This document shows positions 42,261-51,383 of a stretch of 64,000 nt of DNA, in pieces. The notes under the pieces are model-generated. The model was not told the origin of the DNA, did not search any database, and saw only the letters and a list, made by a program, of their open reading frames with translations. The DNA lies in contig NZ_JACIDU010000019.1 in the NCBI RefSeq assembly GCF_014196535.1, positions 33,061 to 97,060 of the forward strand, written 5' to 3'. The translations under genes were made by a program, and so were the position numbers. The first letter of the stretch is position 1; the number at the start of each line of letters is the position of its first letter. This DNA is from Allorhizobium borbori. Its GTDB lineage: Bacteria; Pseudomonadota; Alphaproteobacteria; Rhizobiales; Rhizobiaceae.

Positions 42261-43628
42261 ATGAAAAACCCGATCGCTCTGCAGCAACTTCCTGAGAACC
42301 GCGTGTTTCGTAAGGGCGACATTTTTGTCCTCTTCGGTGAGCTTTTCGGCCGTGGCTATGCGACGGGCCTTCTCGAAGAAGCCCGAAAGGCGGAAATGGA
42401 GATCATCGGGATCACGGTCGGTCGCCGCGACGAGAATAACGCGCTGAGACCGCTGGATGCTGAGGAACTTGCCGCTGCCGAAGCCCGGCTGGGTGGCAAG
42501 ATCATCAACATCCCGGTCATGGCCGGCTTCGATCTCGATGCACCCGCCGGCAGCCCGACACCGACCGATCTTCTCGCGGACATGACACTCGCAAGCTGGG
42601 AAAGCGACAAGCTGGATTGGGCCCATATCGAGGAATGCCGTAAGGTTGGAACCCAGCGGTTCACCGATGCCGTCTCCAAGGTCATGGCCGTTCTCGATGG
42701 CATGATCCCGGCTGGCCGCAATGTGTTCTTCGCCCATACGATGGCTGGCGGCATTCCGAAGGCGAAAGTCTTCCTGGTGCTTGCCAACCGCATCTACAAG
42801 GGAACGGGAGCGCGGCATATGTCGTCGCAGACCCTGCTCGACAGCGATCTCGGCAAACTGATCCTTCAGAATTTCGACGCGGTATCCGCAGATACCTTTG
42901 GCCACCTCATCGACCTGAGTTCTGCGATCCGGGAGCGGGTCGAGGCATCGGGTGGCCAGGTGCGTTACACCGCTTACGGGTATCACGGCACCGGCATTCT
43001 CATGAACGGCGAGTATCGCTGGCAGACCTACACAAACTACACGCAGGGTTATGCCAAAATGCGGCTGGAAGGCATCGCGAAGAAGGCGTGGAACGCCGGC
43101 ATCAAGGCGACCGTCTACAATTGCCCCGAGATCCGCACCAATTCTTCCGACGTGTTCACGGGCATCGAGCTTCCCTTGATCCCTCTCCTTCTGGCCTTGC
43201 GCAAGGAAGGCGGCGGTGCGTGGGCGGAAGCGCAATGGCAGGCATGTGAAGCGCTTCTGGCCGATGGTTTCTCGATGGAGGACGTCATCGCAAAGATCAC
43301 CGCTTTGCAGGCCAGCGACGTGATGATCCCGTTCTACAGCTTCTCGGCATGGCCGATGCCTAACAGTCAGGCGCAGGCTGACCTAACCATCGGCACGTCG
43401 CATGAGATCACGCAGATGCACAAGGATGGCAAGGCGCTGATCAGCGACCACCTGAGCACGCTGGTCGTCGACGCAACCGGCAAGCTCATCTTCGGCTCAT
43501 CGTCCGAACCCGCCGGTCCCGTCCTGTGGCTCAACCATGACATCGTGGCGCAGTGTCTCAATGTTTCCCACAAGAACACGGCAACTTCGTCAACCGCCAC
43601 CGACGCGCCCCGTCTCAAGACGGCTTGA
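42261..43628 (+). CDS. FabMG-like enoyl-ACP reductase family protein (tentative)
   Basis: 455-residue cytoplasmic protein without signal peptide. The N-terminus RKGDIFVLFGELFGRGYATG followed by IIGITVGRRDENNALRPL looks like a nucleotide-binding beta-alpha-beta unit. Later motifs are FFAHTMAGGIPKAKVFL, GARHMSSQTLLDSDLGKL, YTAYGYHGTG and YNCPEIRTNSSDVF. From memory this pattern belongs to a family annotated as FabMG-type enoyl-ACP reductase, known from triclosan-tolerance work; I cannot confirm it here. It is a single-gene unit with its own terminator. Physiological role unclear. Confidence 0.55.
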   Translation: MKNPIALQQLPENRVFRKGDIFVLFGELFGRGYATGLLEEARKAEMEIIGITVGRRDENNALRPLDAEELAAAEARLGGKIINIPVMAGFDLDAPAGSPTPTDLLADMTLASWESDKLDWAHIEECRKVGTQRFTDAVSKVMAVLDGMIPAGRNVFFAHTMAGGIPKAKVFLVLANRIYKGTGARHMSSQTLLDSDLGKLILQNFDAVSADTFGHLIDLSSAIRERVEASGGQVRYTAYGYHGTGILMNGEYRWQTYTNYTQGYAKMRLEGIAKKAWNAGIKATVYNCPEIRTNSSDVFTGIELPLIPLLLALRKEGGGAWAEAQWQACEALLADGFSMEDVIAKITALQASDVMIPFYSFSAWPMPNSQAQADLTIGTSHEITQMHKDGKALISDHLSTLVVDATGKLIFGSSSEPAGPVLWLNHDIVAQCLNVSHKNTATSSTATDAPRLKTA

Positions 43629-43720
43629 GGGCGCGGTCGGACCCGCAACCGGGGCTCTGCATCGGGTGTAAATGGCAACGGGTTTCGCCCCAATCAATAC
43701 CGCAGTGGCAGGCAAGCCTT

Positions 43721-43751
43721 AGCGCCGGAGGGAACGTTCTCCGGCGCTTTT
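43721..43751 (+). terminator. Rho-independent terminator
   Basis: AGCGCCGGAG (43721-43730) pairs perfectly with CTCCGGCGCT (43739-43748) around an 8-base loop and is followed by TTT. It ends the FabMG-like gene and lies before the convergent protease gene. Confidence 0.85.
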
Positions 43752-43772
43752 CCATGGCGGTCAAACCGCATG

Positions 43773-45854
43773 TTATCGTGACTGGGCCAGCAGTTCGGCC
43801 TGATCGGCAACGATGGAAGCCGCCGCGTTTTTCAGGACATCCTTTGCATTCTTGCGGGCATTTTCCATGGCAATATCCGCCATGAGACCACGCTCATCCG
43901 ACTGCAGACCATCGTCTTTCCGGCGAAGCGGATCGGAGTTGTCCTGCGCACCAGCCTTCAGACGATTTTCAAGAGCCGCCTGCTCCTTGCGGCGCTCGGC
44001 TTCGTTAAGCGAGACTGTCCGTTTGGCGCGCTGCGCCTTCAGTTCTGCCACGTCCTCCATGAAGCGCTGGAAGTCAGGGTCCTGCTTCGCACGAGCCGCA
44101 TGCCGGTTCTGCAGTTCCGGCAGAAGGGCAGTCACTTTGGTATCCATCTTGTAGCTGGCTGGCTTGATCTGGGCCCAGGGCAACGCATTGTCGTAGCTTG
44201 CCTCCCCAAGGAGTTTGGGGTCGGTCAGACCGGGCAAGCTGATATCGGGCGCAACACCACGAAGCTGCGTTGTCCCCCCATCGACACGGAAGAACTGGGC
44301 GACAGTAAACTTCAACTGGCCGAATTTGGGCTCGTTGCTCTTTGCGACCCGATCAAGATCGACAACCGTTTGCACCGTGCCCTTGCCGAAGCTGGGTTCA
44401 CCGATAATCACACCGCGGCCGTAATCCTGTATCGCCGCGGCAAAAATCTCGGAGGCCGATGCCGAACCCCGGTTGATAAGAACACCGACAGGCCCGTCCC
44501 AGACAGGCTTGGGCAGGTCGTCACTTTCGATCCTGATCTTGCCTTCCGCGTTACGCTGCTGAACCACCGGGCCCTTGCCGACGAACAGACCTGTCAGATC
44601 GATCGCCTCGGAGAGTGAACCGCCACCATTGTCCCGCAGGTCGATCAGAACGCCATCGACCTTTTCCTGCTTCAGTTCGCCCAGAAGCCGGGCCACATCG
44701 CGGCTTGCGCTTTTATAGTCCTTGTCGTTTTTCTGGCGCGCGTCGAAATCCTCATAGAATGTCGGCAGGGCAATCACGCCGATCTTGCGCGTGACGCCAT
44801 CATCGTTGACGGGAAGGACCGTCTTCTGCGCGGCCTGCTTCTCCAGATTGACCTTGTCCCGAACGAGACGGATCACCCGGTGGCTGCCACCCTCCCCGGC
44901 ATCCGCCGGCAGGATATCGAGGCGCACGACCGAATCCTTCGCTCCCCGGATCAACTGCACGACGGCATCGAGACGGGTGCCGACAACATCCTGAATGGCG
45001 CCGTCTTCGCCCTGACCGACACCGACGATACGGTCGCCGGGAGCAAGCTTGCCGGACAATTGTGCTGGGCCGCCGCCCACAAGTTCGCGCACCGTGGTAT
45101 ACCCATCACGATCCTGCAGAACCGCGCCGATGCCGACCAGCGAAAGCTTCATCGAAATATCGAAGTCGGCCGAAGCCGCCGCACCGAAATAGTCGGTATG
45201 GGGATCGACCGATGTGGTGTAGGCGGCCATGAACGACTGGAAAACGTCATCGCTCTTGTATGTATGAACACGCGCCAGAATGTTCTTGTAGCGCTTATCG
45301 AGCGTTTCCCGGATTGCCGCATTGCCCTGCCCCGCCAGCTTGAGCCGCAGCCAGTCGGCCTTGACCCGCTTGCGCCAGAGATCGTTGATTTCCGCCTCCG
45401 TTTTCGGCCAGGTACCGTTTTCGTCAGGCAGCGAATAGCTCTCCTGCACGGTAAAATCGAAGTTCTGGCCGAGAAAATCGCGCGCATGGCTGATGCGCTC
45501 GGTAACCCGTTGCGAATAGACATTGAAAATCGAAAACGGGATGCTCAGGTCTTCACGCGCGATGGCATCGTCGAGCTTCGTCCTGTCGACCATAAACCCG
45601 TCGATATCCGCTTGCAGGAAAAGGTTGCGGTCCGGATCGAGAGACTTGATGAACCGGTCCATGATCTTCGCGGACAAGGCGTCGTCGAGCGGAACGGACT
45701 TGTAGGCATACCGCGTCAGGAACTGTGCGCTTAGATGCGCTGCCTGCGCCTGCTGCTCATTTGGTGCCAGAACCGGTAAAGCCCCGGCTTCAAGCGCATA
45801 GGCCGGCGGAGCGATGGCAAGAATGAGAGCAATAAAACCGTATCCAAGGCGCAT
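43773..45854 (-). CDS. prc: Tail-specific carboxy-terminal processing protease (Prc/Tsp type)
   Basis: 693-residue S41 peptidase. It has a signal peptide (about residues 1-20, ending AYA), an N-terminal helical domain (SLDPDRNLFLQADID), a PDZ domain (around LVGIGAVLQDRDGYTTVREL, LSGKLAPGDRIVGVGQG), and the catalytic core with RGSASASEIF (nucleophile Ser) and GEPSFGKGTVQ (Lys), then the C-terminal extension typical of Prc. Periplasmic; trims or degrades proteins with exposed nonpolar tails and controls peptidoglycan hydrolases in enterics. Length and domain order fit long Prc rather than the short CtpA usual in alphaproteobacteria. Confidence 0.88.
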   Translation of the reverse strand: MRLGYGFIALILAIAPPAYALEAGALPVLAPNEQQAQAAHLSAQFLTRYAYKSVPLDDALSAKIMDRFIKSLDPDRNLFLQADIDGFMVDRTKLDDAIAREDLSIPFSIFNVYSQRVTERISHARDFLGQNFDFTVQESYSLPDENGTWPKTEAEINDLWRKRVKADWLRLKLAGQGNAAIRETLDKRYKNILARVHTYKSDDVFQSFMAAYTTSVDPHTDYFGAAASADFDISMKLSLVGIGAVLQDRDGYTTVRELVGGGPAQLSGKLAPGDRIVGVGQGEDGAIQDVVGTRLDAVVQLIRGAKDSVVRLDILPADAGEGGSHRVIRLVRDKVNLEKQAAQKTVLPVNDDGVTRKIGVIALPTFYEDFDARQKNDKDYKSASRDVARLLGELKQEKVDGVLIDLRDNGGGSLSEAIDLTGLFVGKGPVVQQRNAEGKIRIESDDLPKPVWDGPVGVLINRGSASASEIFAAAIQDYGRGVIIGEPSFGKGTVQTVVDLDRVAKSNEPKFGQLKFTVAQFFRVDGGTTQLRGVAPDISLPGLTDPKLLGEASYDNALPWAQIKPASYKMDTKVTALLPELQNRHAARAKQDPDFQRFMEDVAELKAQRAKRTVSLNEAERRKEQAALENRLKAGAQDNSDPLRRKDDGLQSDERGLMADIAMENARKNAKDVLKNAAASIVADQAELLAQSR

Positions 45855-46072
45855 TCAGCTTAGCTTCCCGTTGCGAAATCGAATCTTTATAGCGTGATGA
45901 GGGGATAATGATCGAAATTTCTGCTTAAGTCGCGACTGTGGACGATTTATGTTTGAACGGATTGTGGGGACTTGCGCTGGCCGGCCTTGACTGCAATGCA
46001 CCGACGCGGACGAAGTATCCACGGCGGTGCATTGCAGGTCGTAAAGCCTTTGGCCCGGAGGATCAGGACAAA

Positions 46073-47035
46073 TCAGGCCTTGTACGTCTGTACGGCGCCG
46101 GGCAACCTGCTCCACTCGGCGTACCAGTTGTCGAACAGCTTGAGTTGCGCTTCGACATAACCACGCTGGCTGTCCGACAGCACATCGCTCTCGTTGAAGT
46201 GCAATGTGTATTCCGGGTTCCCCTTCATGACCATCATATGCTTGAAGAAGAGAACGAGATCCGGGCCTTCATCGAAGGAAGAGAGGACAGCGAGCGCCTG
46301 CTCCAGTTCCAGCGCGCGGGTGCGGGCATCGGCATCGCCCTTGGCGGCAGCCTGCGACAGGTTGCACAGATGAATGACTTCCTTCGGCAGCACGTTACCG
46401 ATACCGGTAATGGCGCCCGTTGCGCCGCAATTGACGAAGCCATGGAACACAGCAGTGTCGACGCCGATCATCAAGGTGACGTCATCGTCGCGGCTGGTGA
46501 TGTTTTCGGCGGCGTAGCGCATGTCGGCAGGACCGCCGAACTCCTTGAAGCCCACAAGGTTCTTGTGTTCGGCGCGCAGGGCAAAGAACAGGTCGGCGCG
46601 GGTTGCGAAACCGTAATAAGGGCTATTGTAGATGACGGCCGGCAGCTCCGGTGCGGCGGAGAGGATAGCCTTGAAGTGGGCCTTCTGCGCGGCGATGACC
46701 GTGCCGCGCGAAAGGACGCGGGGGATGACCATGAGACCCTGCGCACCAACCTTCTGGGCGTGAGCGGCATGGGCGACGGCGGTGGCCGTATTGACGGCAC
46801 CGGTACCGACGATGACAGGAACGCCAGCCTTGACCAGACGCTCCACCCCTTCCATGCGCTGGGCGTCGGTCAAAAGCGGCCAATCGCCCATGGAACCGCA
46901 ATAGACAACGGCGGACATGCCCGACGCAATCAGTTCCTTGCCCTTGCGCACCAGCGCATCGAAGTCAGGCGTTCTGTCGCTCTTGGCCGGGGTCATCAAT
47001 GCAGGGACGATGCCAGAAAAAATATTGGCCGCCAT
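46073..47035 (-). CDS. DapA-family aldolase/dehydratase
   Basis: 320-residue class I aldolase-fold enzyme of the dihydrodipicolinate synthase/N-acetylneuraminate lyase family. The Schiff-base lysine is in LVGFKEFGG and the catalytic Tyr in VIYNSPYYGF. The GTGAVNT and GSMGDWPLL regions replace the GTTGE loop of true DapA, so lysine synthesis is unlikely. Substrates may be 2-keto-3-deoxy acids or 4-hydroxyproline-derived imino acids. GAGGAGCGAAAG precedes ATG 47035. A GntR regulator gene is upstream on the same strand, with a palindrome between. Confidence 0.82.
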   Translation of the reverse strand: MAANIFSGIVPALMTPAKSDRTPDFDALVRKGKELIASGMSAVVYCGSMGDWPLLTDAQRMEGVERLVKAGVPVIVGTGAVNTATAVAHAAHAQKVGAQGLMVIPRVLSRGTVIAAQKAHFKAILSAAPELPAVIYNSPYYGFATRADLFFALRAEHKNLVGFKEFGGPADMRYAAENITSRDDDVTLMIGVDTAVFHGFVNCGATGAITGIGNVLPKEVIHLCNLSQAAAKGDADARTRALELEQALAVLSSFDEGPDLVLFFKHMMVMKGNPEYTLHFNESDVLSDSQRGYVEAQLKLFDNWYAEWSRLPGAVQTYKA

Positions 47036-47132
47036 CTTTCGCTCCTCTTCAATCGTGAATTCGAAGGAGAGCACGCGCCCAATGGAGGCCGAACCCACCC
47101 TGTTCGATCCTGTTTACATATTTGTATTTTAT

Positions 47133-47142
47133 TTGTCGACAA
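47133..47142. promoter_or_regulatory. TTGTCGACAA palindrome, putative GntR operator
   Basis: A perfect 10-base palindrome lies in the AT-rich gap between the DapA-like gene and the GntR regulator gene. FCD-type GntR regulators often recognise TTGT..ACAA arms. It is placed to control the DapA-like gene. Confidence 0.5.
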
Positions 47143-47154
47143 GAATTTAGTGAG

Positions 47155-47859
47155 TTAGAGCCGAATCTCCAGACGGTCGTCACGGACAAGCAGTTTCTGC
47201 ACCTGACGCACGATTTGCTCTGCGTGTTCACGAGCCAGACGCTCGGCCCGTTCAAGATCGCGGGCGGCAATCGCCTCGATCATCTCGTTGTGTTCCTCCA
47301 CGAAACGGTGGGGCAAACGATCCTCGTAGGACTGATAATAAAGCCTCAGGATACGACGCCCCTCATCCAGTATCCGCTTGAACAGGCTTGTGAAATAAGG
47401 GTTTCTGCCGGCTTCGGCGATTGCCAGATGAAATGCGGCGTTGGTTGCGATCATCGCCAGGGCATCCTGCGCTTCTACGGCTTTGGCAAAATCCGCCTGA
47501 TGACCGCGAATGATATCGAGGTCAGCCGCACGATGGTATTTCGCCGCAAGTTGCGTTGTGACGCGATACATCAGCACCAGCGCGTCGAAATAGGTATGCA
47601 TGTTGAGAAAGTCGACATTCGCCACCATGGTCGACCGGTTCGGCAGCGTATCGATGAGACCCTCCCCTGCAAGCCGAACAAGCGCCTCACGGATCGGCGT
47701 TCGCGACATTTTGAACCGTTCGGCCAGTTGTACTTCATCGATCGGACTACCGGGTGGAAGAACGAGATCGAGAATTTCATCCCGCAGGAGGTCGTAGACA
47801 AGACGAACACCCGATCCACGCTTGCGCTCGTTCGGCGCGTTCGCTTCGGTATCCGTCAT
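47155..47859 (-). CDS. GntR family regulator with FCD domain
   Basis: 234-residue regulator. The winged helix-turn-helix (VYDLLRDEILDLVLPPG, LAERFKMSRTPIREALVRL) is followed by an FCD domain with NAAFHLAIAEAGRNPYF and VEEHNEMIEAIAARD carrying histidine ligands. ATG 47859 is preferred over 47865 because AGGAG then falls about 7 bases upstream. It probably represses the adjacent DapA-like gene through the palindrome at 47133. Confidence 0.88.
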   Translation of the reverse strand: MTDTEANAPNERKRGSGVRLVYDLLRDEILDLVLPPGSPIDEVQLAERFKMSRTPIREALVRLAGEGLIDTLPNRSTMVANVDFLNMHTYFDALVLMYRVTTQLAAKYHRAADLDIIRGHQADFAKAVEAQDALAMIATNAAFHLAIAEAGRNPYFTSLFKRILDEGRRILRLYYQSYEDRLPHRFVEEHNEMIEAIAARDLERAERLAREHAEQIVRQVQKLLVRDDRLEIRL

Positions 47860-48066
47860 TGTCATCTCCTCGCTAATTTACCGGTGGCGACCGGCGTTAG
47901 GGGAGAACCTTATATAGTGCTTGCTCACGTTTGCGAACGTCCAATCGAAATACGATTGCGCCGCACAACCAAAACGCCAAGGCAAGCGCAGGTCACGGTC
48001 TGCGTCCCGAAGCCGCAAATCGCGTTGTCGGAAATTGTACGGAGAGAAAATGCCGCCTGGGCGCGC

Positions 48067-49023
48067 TTACACGTTCCTGTCAAAAGTCGGAACCTGCGCC
48101 AGTGTGTCATAGACAACGGCTTGAGGAATATCGGCCACGATCTGGCGGGCGGAGGCAACCAGTTGCTCCACTTCGGAGACGACCGGTCGACCCGCGGCCG
48201 TCACAAAACCCCACTGGAACGGAATCCGGAATGAAAGAGGCAGAACCTTCACACCCTGCACGGGAAGCCCCCAGAGTGTCACGGGTTCCACGATCGCGAT
48301 ACCGAGCCCCATCCGCGCCAGCGACAGCGACACATAGGTAGCGTTGCTGTCGATGACCGCAGCAGGAGAGACGCCAAGCTTCGCGAGGGCCTCATCAATC
48401 CGCATCCGAAGCCGGAAGGGATTGGCGGAGGCAATAAGGCGCCTACCGGCAAGATCATCACCCGTGAGAATATCTCTGTCCGCCAGAGGATGATCGTCCG
48501 CCACCACGGCGACGCAGGGCACCTCGCCCAGCCAGTGAACGTCAATACCGGGATTATCGAGCGGAAGGCTCACCACGCCCAGATCGGCCGTTCCGGCCAC
48601 CACCGCCTGCACCACGTTTTCCGATGATATGCTCTGTAGATGAACGTGATCGGGAAACCGCTCGGCAGAGAGAGCCGCAAGTGCGCGTGGCAAAAGGCTG
48701 GCGGCAATGGCGGGAATGGAAGCGACCTCGATGGCGGTCGGCCGGGCAGATTCGATGCGCCGAGCCCGCTCGCTGATGGTTCGCAGACCGCTCAGGAACA
48801 GCTCCGCCTGTGAAAAGAACGCCACACCTTTTTCCGTCGGCGTGATGCGCGGACCATTGCGATGAAGAAGCGCGAAGCCCAGTTCGCCTTCGAGATCCTG
48901 AACAAGCCGGGTCACCACCGGTTGCGACTTTCCCAACGCCTTGGCGGCGCCGGTTACGCTGCCAATCGAAACAACGGCGACAAAGGCTTCAAGTTGCCGT
49001 GTATCGAGATAGTCAGACACCAT
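48067..49023 (-). CDS. LysR family regulator
   Basis: 318-residue LysR-type regulator. The N-terminal helix-turn-helix is DTRQLEAFVAVVSIGSVTGA with LGKSQPVVTRLVQDLEGELG, followed by an effector-binding domain (VQAVVAGTADLGVVSLPLD, LAGRRLIAS, ARMGLGIAIVEPVTLWG). It lies 44 bases downstream of the esterase gene on the same strand, so it may be the last gene of that operon and could autoregulate it. The effector is unknown. The 207-base gap 47860-48066 contains no gene that I can see. Confidence 0.9.
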   Translation of the reverse strand: MVSDYLDTRQLEAFVAVVSIGSVTGAAKALGKSQPVVTRLVQDLEGELGFALLHRNGPRITPTEKGVAFFSQAELFLSGLRTISERARRIESARPTAIEVASIPAIAASLLPRALAALSAERFPDHVHLQSISSENVVQAVVAGTADLGVVSLPLDNPGIDVHWLGEVPCVAVVADDHPLADRDILTGDDLAGRRLIASANPFRLRMRIDEALAKLGVSPAAVIDSNATYVSLSLARMGLGIAIVEPVTLWGLPVQGVKVLPLSFRIPFQWGFVTAAGRPVVSEVEQLVASARQIVADIPQAVVYDTLAQVPTFDRNV

Positions 49024-49067
49024 TTTTCACTCCGCCACGAGAATTCACGTCTTCCGTGCCACGCGGC

Positions 49068-50579
49068 TTATGCCGCGTTCTCGCCTGTTTCGCCAGCCGG
49101 GTTGAGCCACAGCGCCTCACGCCCGTCGAAGGGGTCTGTCGCCACATGGAAGCCATCCGGCTCCAGTCGGAGAACGGCCGGCTCAAGCTCCGTGTAAGGC
49201 GGCCATGCACCGCCACGCGCAACCGGCAGATCATCCCGGATGAAGGTCGCCCAGAGATCGTGGACTGCAGTCGCGAAAACGGTGTCGGTAACACGCTGAC
49301 GTTCAGGCAACTCACGCTCTTCGCGCCCCGGCCGGAACCACACCGCGCCGACCTCGGCGCCATGCGCCGAGCCGCGTTCATTGGCTTCAATTCCACCGTA
49401 AAGATACTTGAAGACGGTTTGCGCACGGGAATGGAACCGCGCAAACCGCACGGCCGGAAGCTGGAAAACCAGATCGCCCGCCACCGCACGCCAGATGCCT
49501 CGCGCATCATGCGTTGGCAACTCGCGACGATAACGGTCAACGATTTCACGGCCGCTCAATCCACGCGACAGAACCCGTTCGTGCAGCAACGCAGCGCAGA
49601 GATCGAAATCCATCTCGGGCTGCGCCGTGGCGTGGGTCAGATATTCCGCAGTCGTGCAGCCGATCATCATCGGCACGGGTGCGGTTCGCCCGGCCGCAGC
49701 GGCAGCTTCCGGATGCTCCGGCAGGCTCACGCCATCTATCACCGGAACGAAGGGAACACCGAGCATCGCCGCCGAACCATCGCGGGCGAAATCATGCCGC
49801 TCATAGGACTCGTTGCAAAGGTCGCGCTGGATTTCGAGTAGCCGACTGAACGGAATGTCTTCGAGCGACACATTCCCAGTCGCCACGGCCGACAGGAGCC
49901 GACGCGAAAGCTTGATGGCGTCTTCGGGTGAAGAGACCGCGGTGCTGGCCCCGCTTTGCGGCATGGCGCGGTGAAACAAGCCACGCGCGGCAGGCATAGC
50001 CATAAGCGCGGCAACTGCGAAGCCGCCGGCGGACCGGCCTGCAAGCGTCACCTGTTCGGGATCGCCGCCAAACAGCGCAATGTTGTCACGCACCCACCCC
50101 AGTGCCGCAACGAGATCGAGAAGCCCGCGGTTATTCGGCCTGCCATCCAGATGCAGAAAGCCGAGCGCGCCCAACCTGTAGTTCACCGTCACTTCGACAA
50201 TTCCACTTGCCGCGAAAGCGCCGCTCTGCAACACCGCCTCGTTGGCGGAACCGACCGCATAGCCGCCGCCGTGAATCCAGAACAATACCGGCGCCTTGCC
50301 TGCCGGATCGGGCGTGCGAATATTGACCGTCAGAAACTCCGTCCCGAAGGCCAGTCTGGAGGCGGCAGCCGTCCCGACCGGACCGTAAGTGGGGATCTGC
50401 GGGCAAACGGGGCCGAGCTTCGTCGCATCCCGCACGCCTTGCCACGCGGAAACCGGCTGCGGCGCTTCAAAGCGCAATTCAGGCGTGACCGGCGCGGCAT
50501 AGGGCACGCCGAGAAAGGCATGAACACCCTTTTCGACGCTGCCGCGGAGCACGCCTTTCGCGGTTTCCACAATCGTCAT
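49068..50579 (-). CDS. Type-B carboxylesterase
   Basis: 503-residue alpha/beta hydrolase of the carboxylesterase/cholinesterase family. The oxyanion hole is HGGG (103-106), nucleophile S183 in LAGRSAGGFAV, where the usual GESAG glutamate is arginine, and the His/Glu region is near GSAHGAEVGAVW. No signal peptide, so cytoplasmic. GTGAGGGGCGA precedes the start. It closes a transporter operon, suggesting hydrolysis of an imported ester. The E to R change next to the nucleophile is visible in the DNA and may alter substrate charge preference. Confidence 0.87.
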   Translation of the reverse strand: MTIVETAKGVLRGSVEKGVHAFLGVPYAAPVTPELRFEAPQPVSAWQGVRDATKLGPVCPQIPTYGPVGTAAASRLAFGTEFLTVNIRTPDPAGKAPVLFWIHGGGYAVGSANEAVLQSGAFAASGIVEVTVNYRLGALGFLHLDGRPNNRGLLDLVAALGWVRDNIALFGGDPEQVTLAGRSAGGFAVAALMAMPAARGLFHRAMPQSGASTAVSSPEDAIKLSRRLLSAVATGNVSLEDIPFSRLLEIQRDLCNESYERHDFARDGSAAMLGVPFVPVIDGVSLPEHPEAAAAAGRTAPVPMMIGCTTAEYLTHATAQPEMDFDLCAALLHERVLSRGLSGREIVDRYRRELPTHDARGIWRAVAGDLVFQLPAVRFARFHSRAQTVFKYLYGGIEANERGSAHGAEVGAVWFRPGREERELPERQRVTDTVFATAVHDLWATFIRDDLPVARGGAWPPYTELEPAVLRLEPDGFHVATDPFDGREALWLNPAGETGENAA

Positions 50580-50586
50580 TCGCCCC

Positions 50587-51375
50587 TCACAATGCCTTGC
50601 GCAGGCCAATCAGCCGCTCCACGACCACCACGACACCCACGGAAATCAGGATGAGGATCACCGAAAGCGCAGCGATCTGCGGATCGGTCGAATATTCGAG
50701 ATAGTGGTAGATTTCCGTCGGCAGCGTCGAGGATTTGACCGAAACGATGAACAGAGAAATGGTCGCTTCATCGAAGGAGATCAGGAAGGCGATCACCGCG
50801 CCGGCAATGAGGCCGGGCCGAACCAGCGGTAGCGTGATGCGCCACAGCACCATCGCGGGCGAAGCGCCATGGACACGGGCCGCCTCCTCGATACGGCGGT
50901 CCACCGCCATCAGGCTCATGGTAATCGTCCGCACCGTATAGGGTGTGGTAATGCCCAGATGCGCAAGGAAAATGCCCGAATAGCTATCGAGAAGCCCAAG
51001 CGGACCGAGCACCAGCATGACACCGACGGCTAGCACGATATGCGGCACGAGAAAGGGCGCGAGGATCAGGAAATTGATCGCGCCCTTGCCACGAAAATCG
51101 TGACGCGAGAGCGCAAGCGACAGAAGCAGACCGGCAAAGATCGAAACGAGGCCCACGAACAGGCCGATACCCAAGCTGCGCCAGAAGGCTGAAATGAACT
51201 TCACATTGGCAAAAACCTTGGCGTAGGAACCGAAAGACAGGCTTTCCGGAGGAAAGGCAAGGTATTGCCGCGTATCGAAGGAAATGACGAGCACGACGAT
51301 AATCGGCGCCAGCAGGAACAGGTAGAGCAATGTGATCAGCAGCGCGAAGGCGAAGCGGGCGAGTTTCGCATCCAT
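50587..51375 (-). CDS. ABC permease, PotC type
   Basis: 262-residue inner-membrane permease with six hydrophobic segments and the EAA loop EEAARVHGASPAMVLWRITL. GAGG lies 7 bases before ATG 51375; a GTG at 51387 overlaps the previous stop and is an alternative start. Component of the importer of the monooxygenase operon. Confidence 0.9.
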   Translation of the reverse strand: MDAKLARFAFALLITLLYLFLLAPIIVVLVISFDTRQYLAFPPESLSFGSYAKVFANVKFISAFWRSLGIGLFVGLVSIFAGLLLSLALSRHDFRGKGAINFLILAPFLVPHIVLAVGVMLVLGPLGLLDSYSGIFLAHLGITTPYTVRTITMSLMAVDRRIEEAARVHGASPAMVLWRITLPLVRPGLIAGAVIAFLISFDEATISLFIVSVKSSTLPTEIYHYLEYSTDPQIAALSVILILISVGVVVVVERLIGLRKAL

Positions 51376-51383
51376 GGGCGGCC

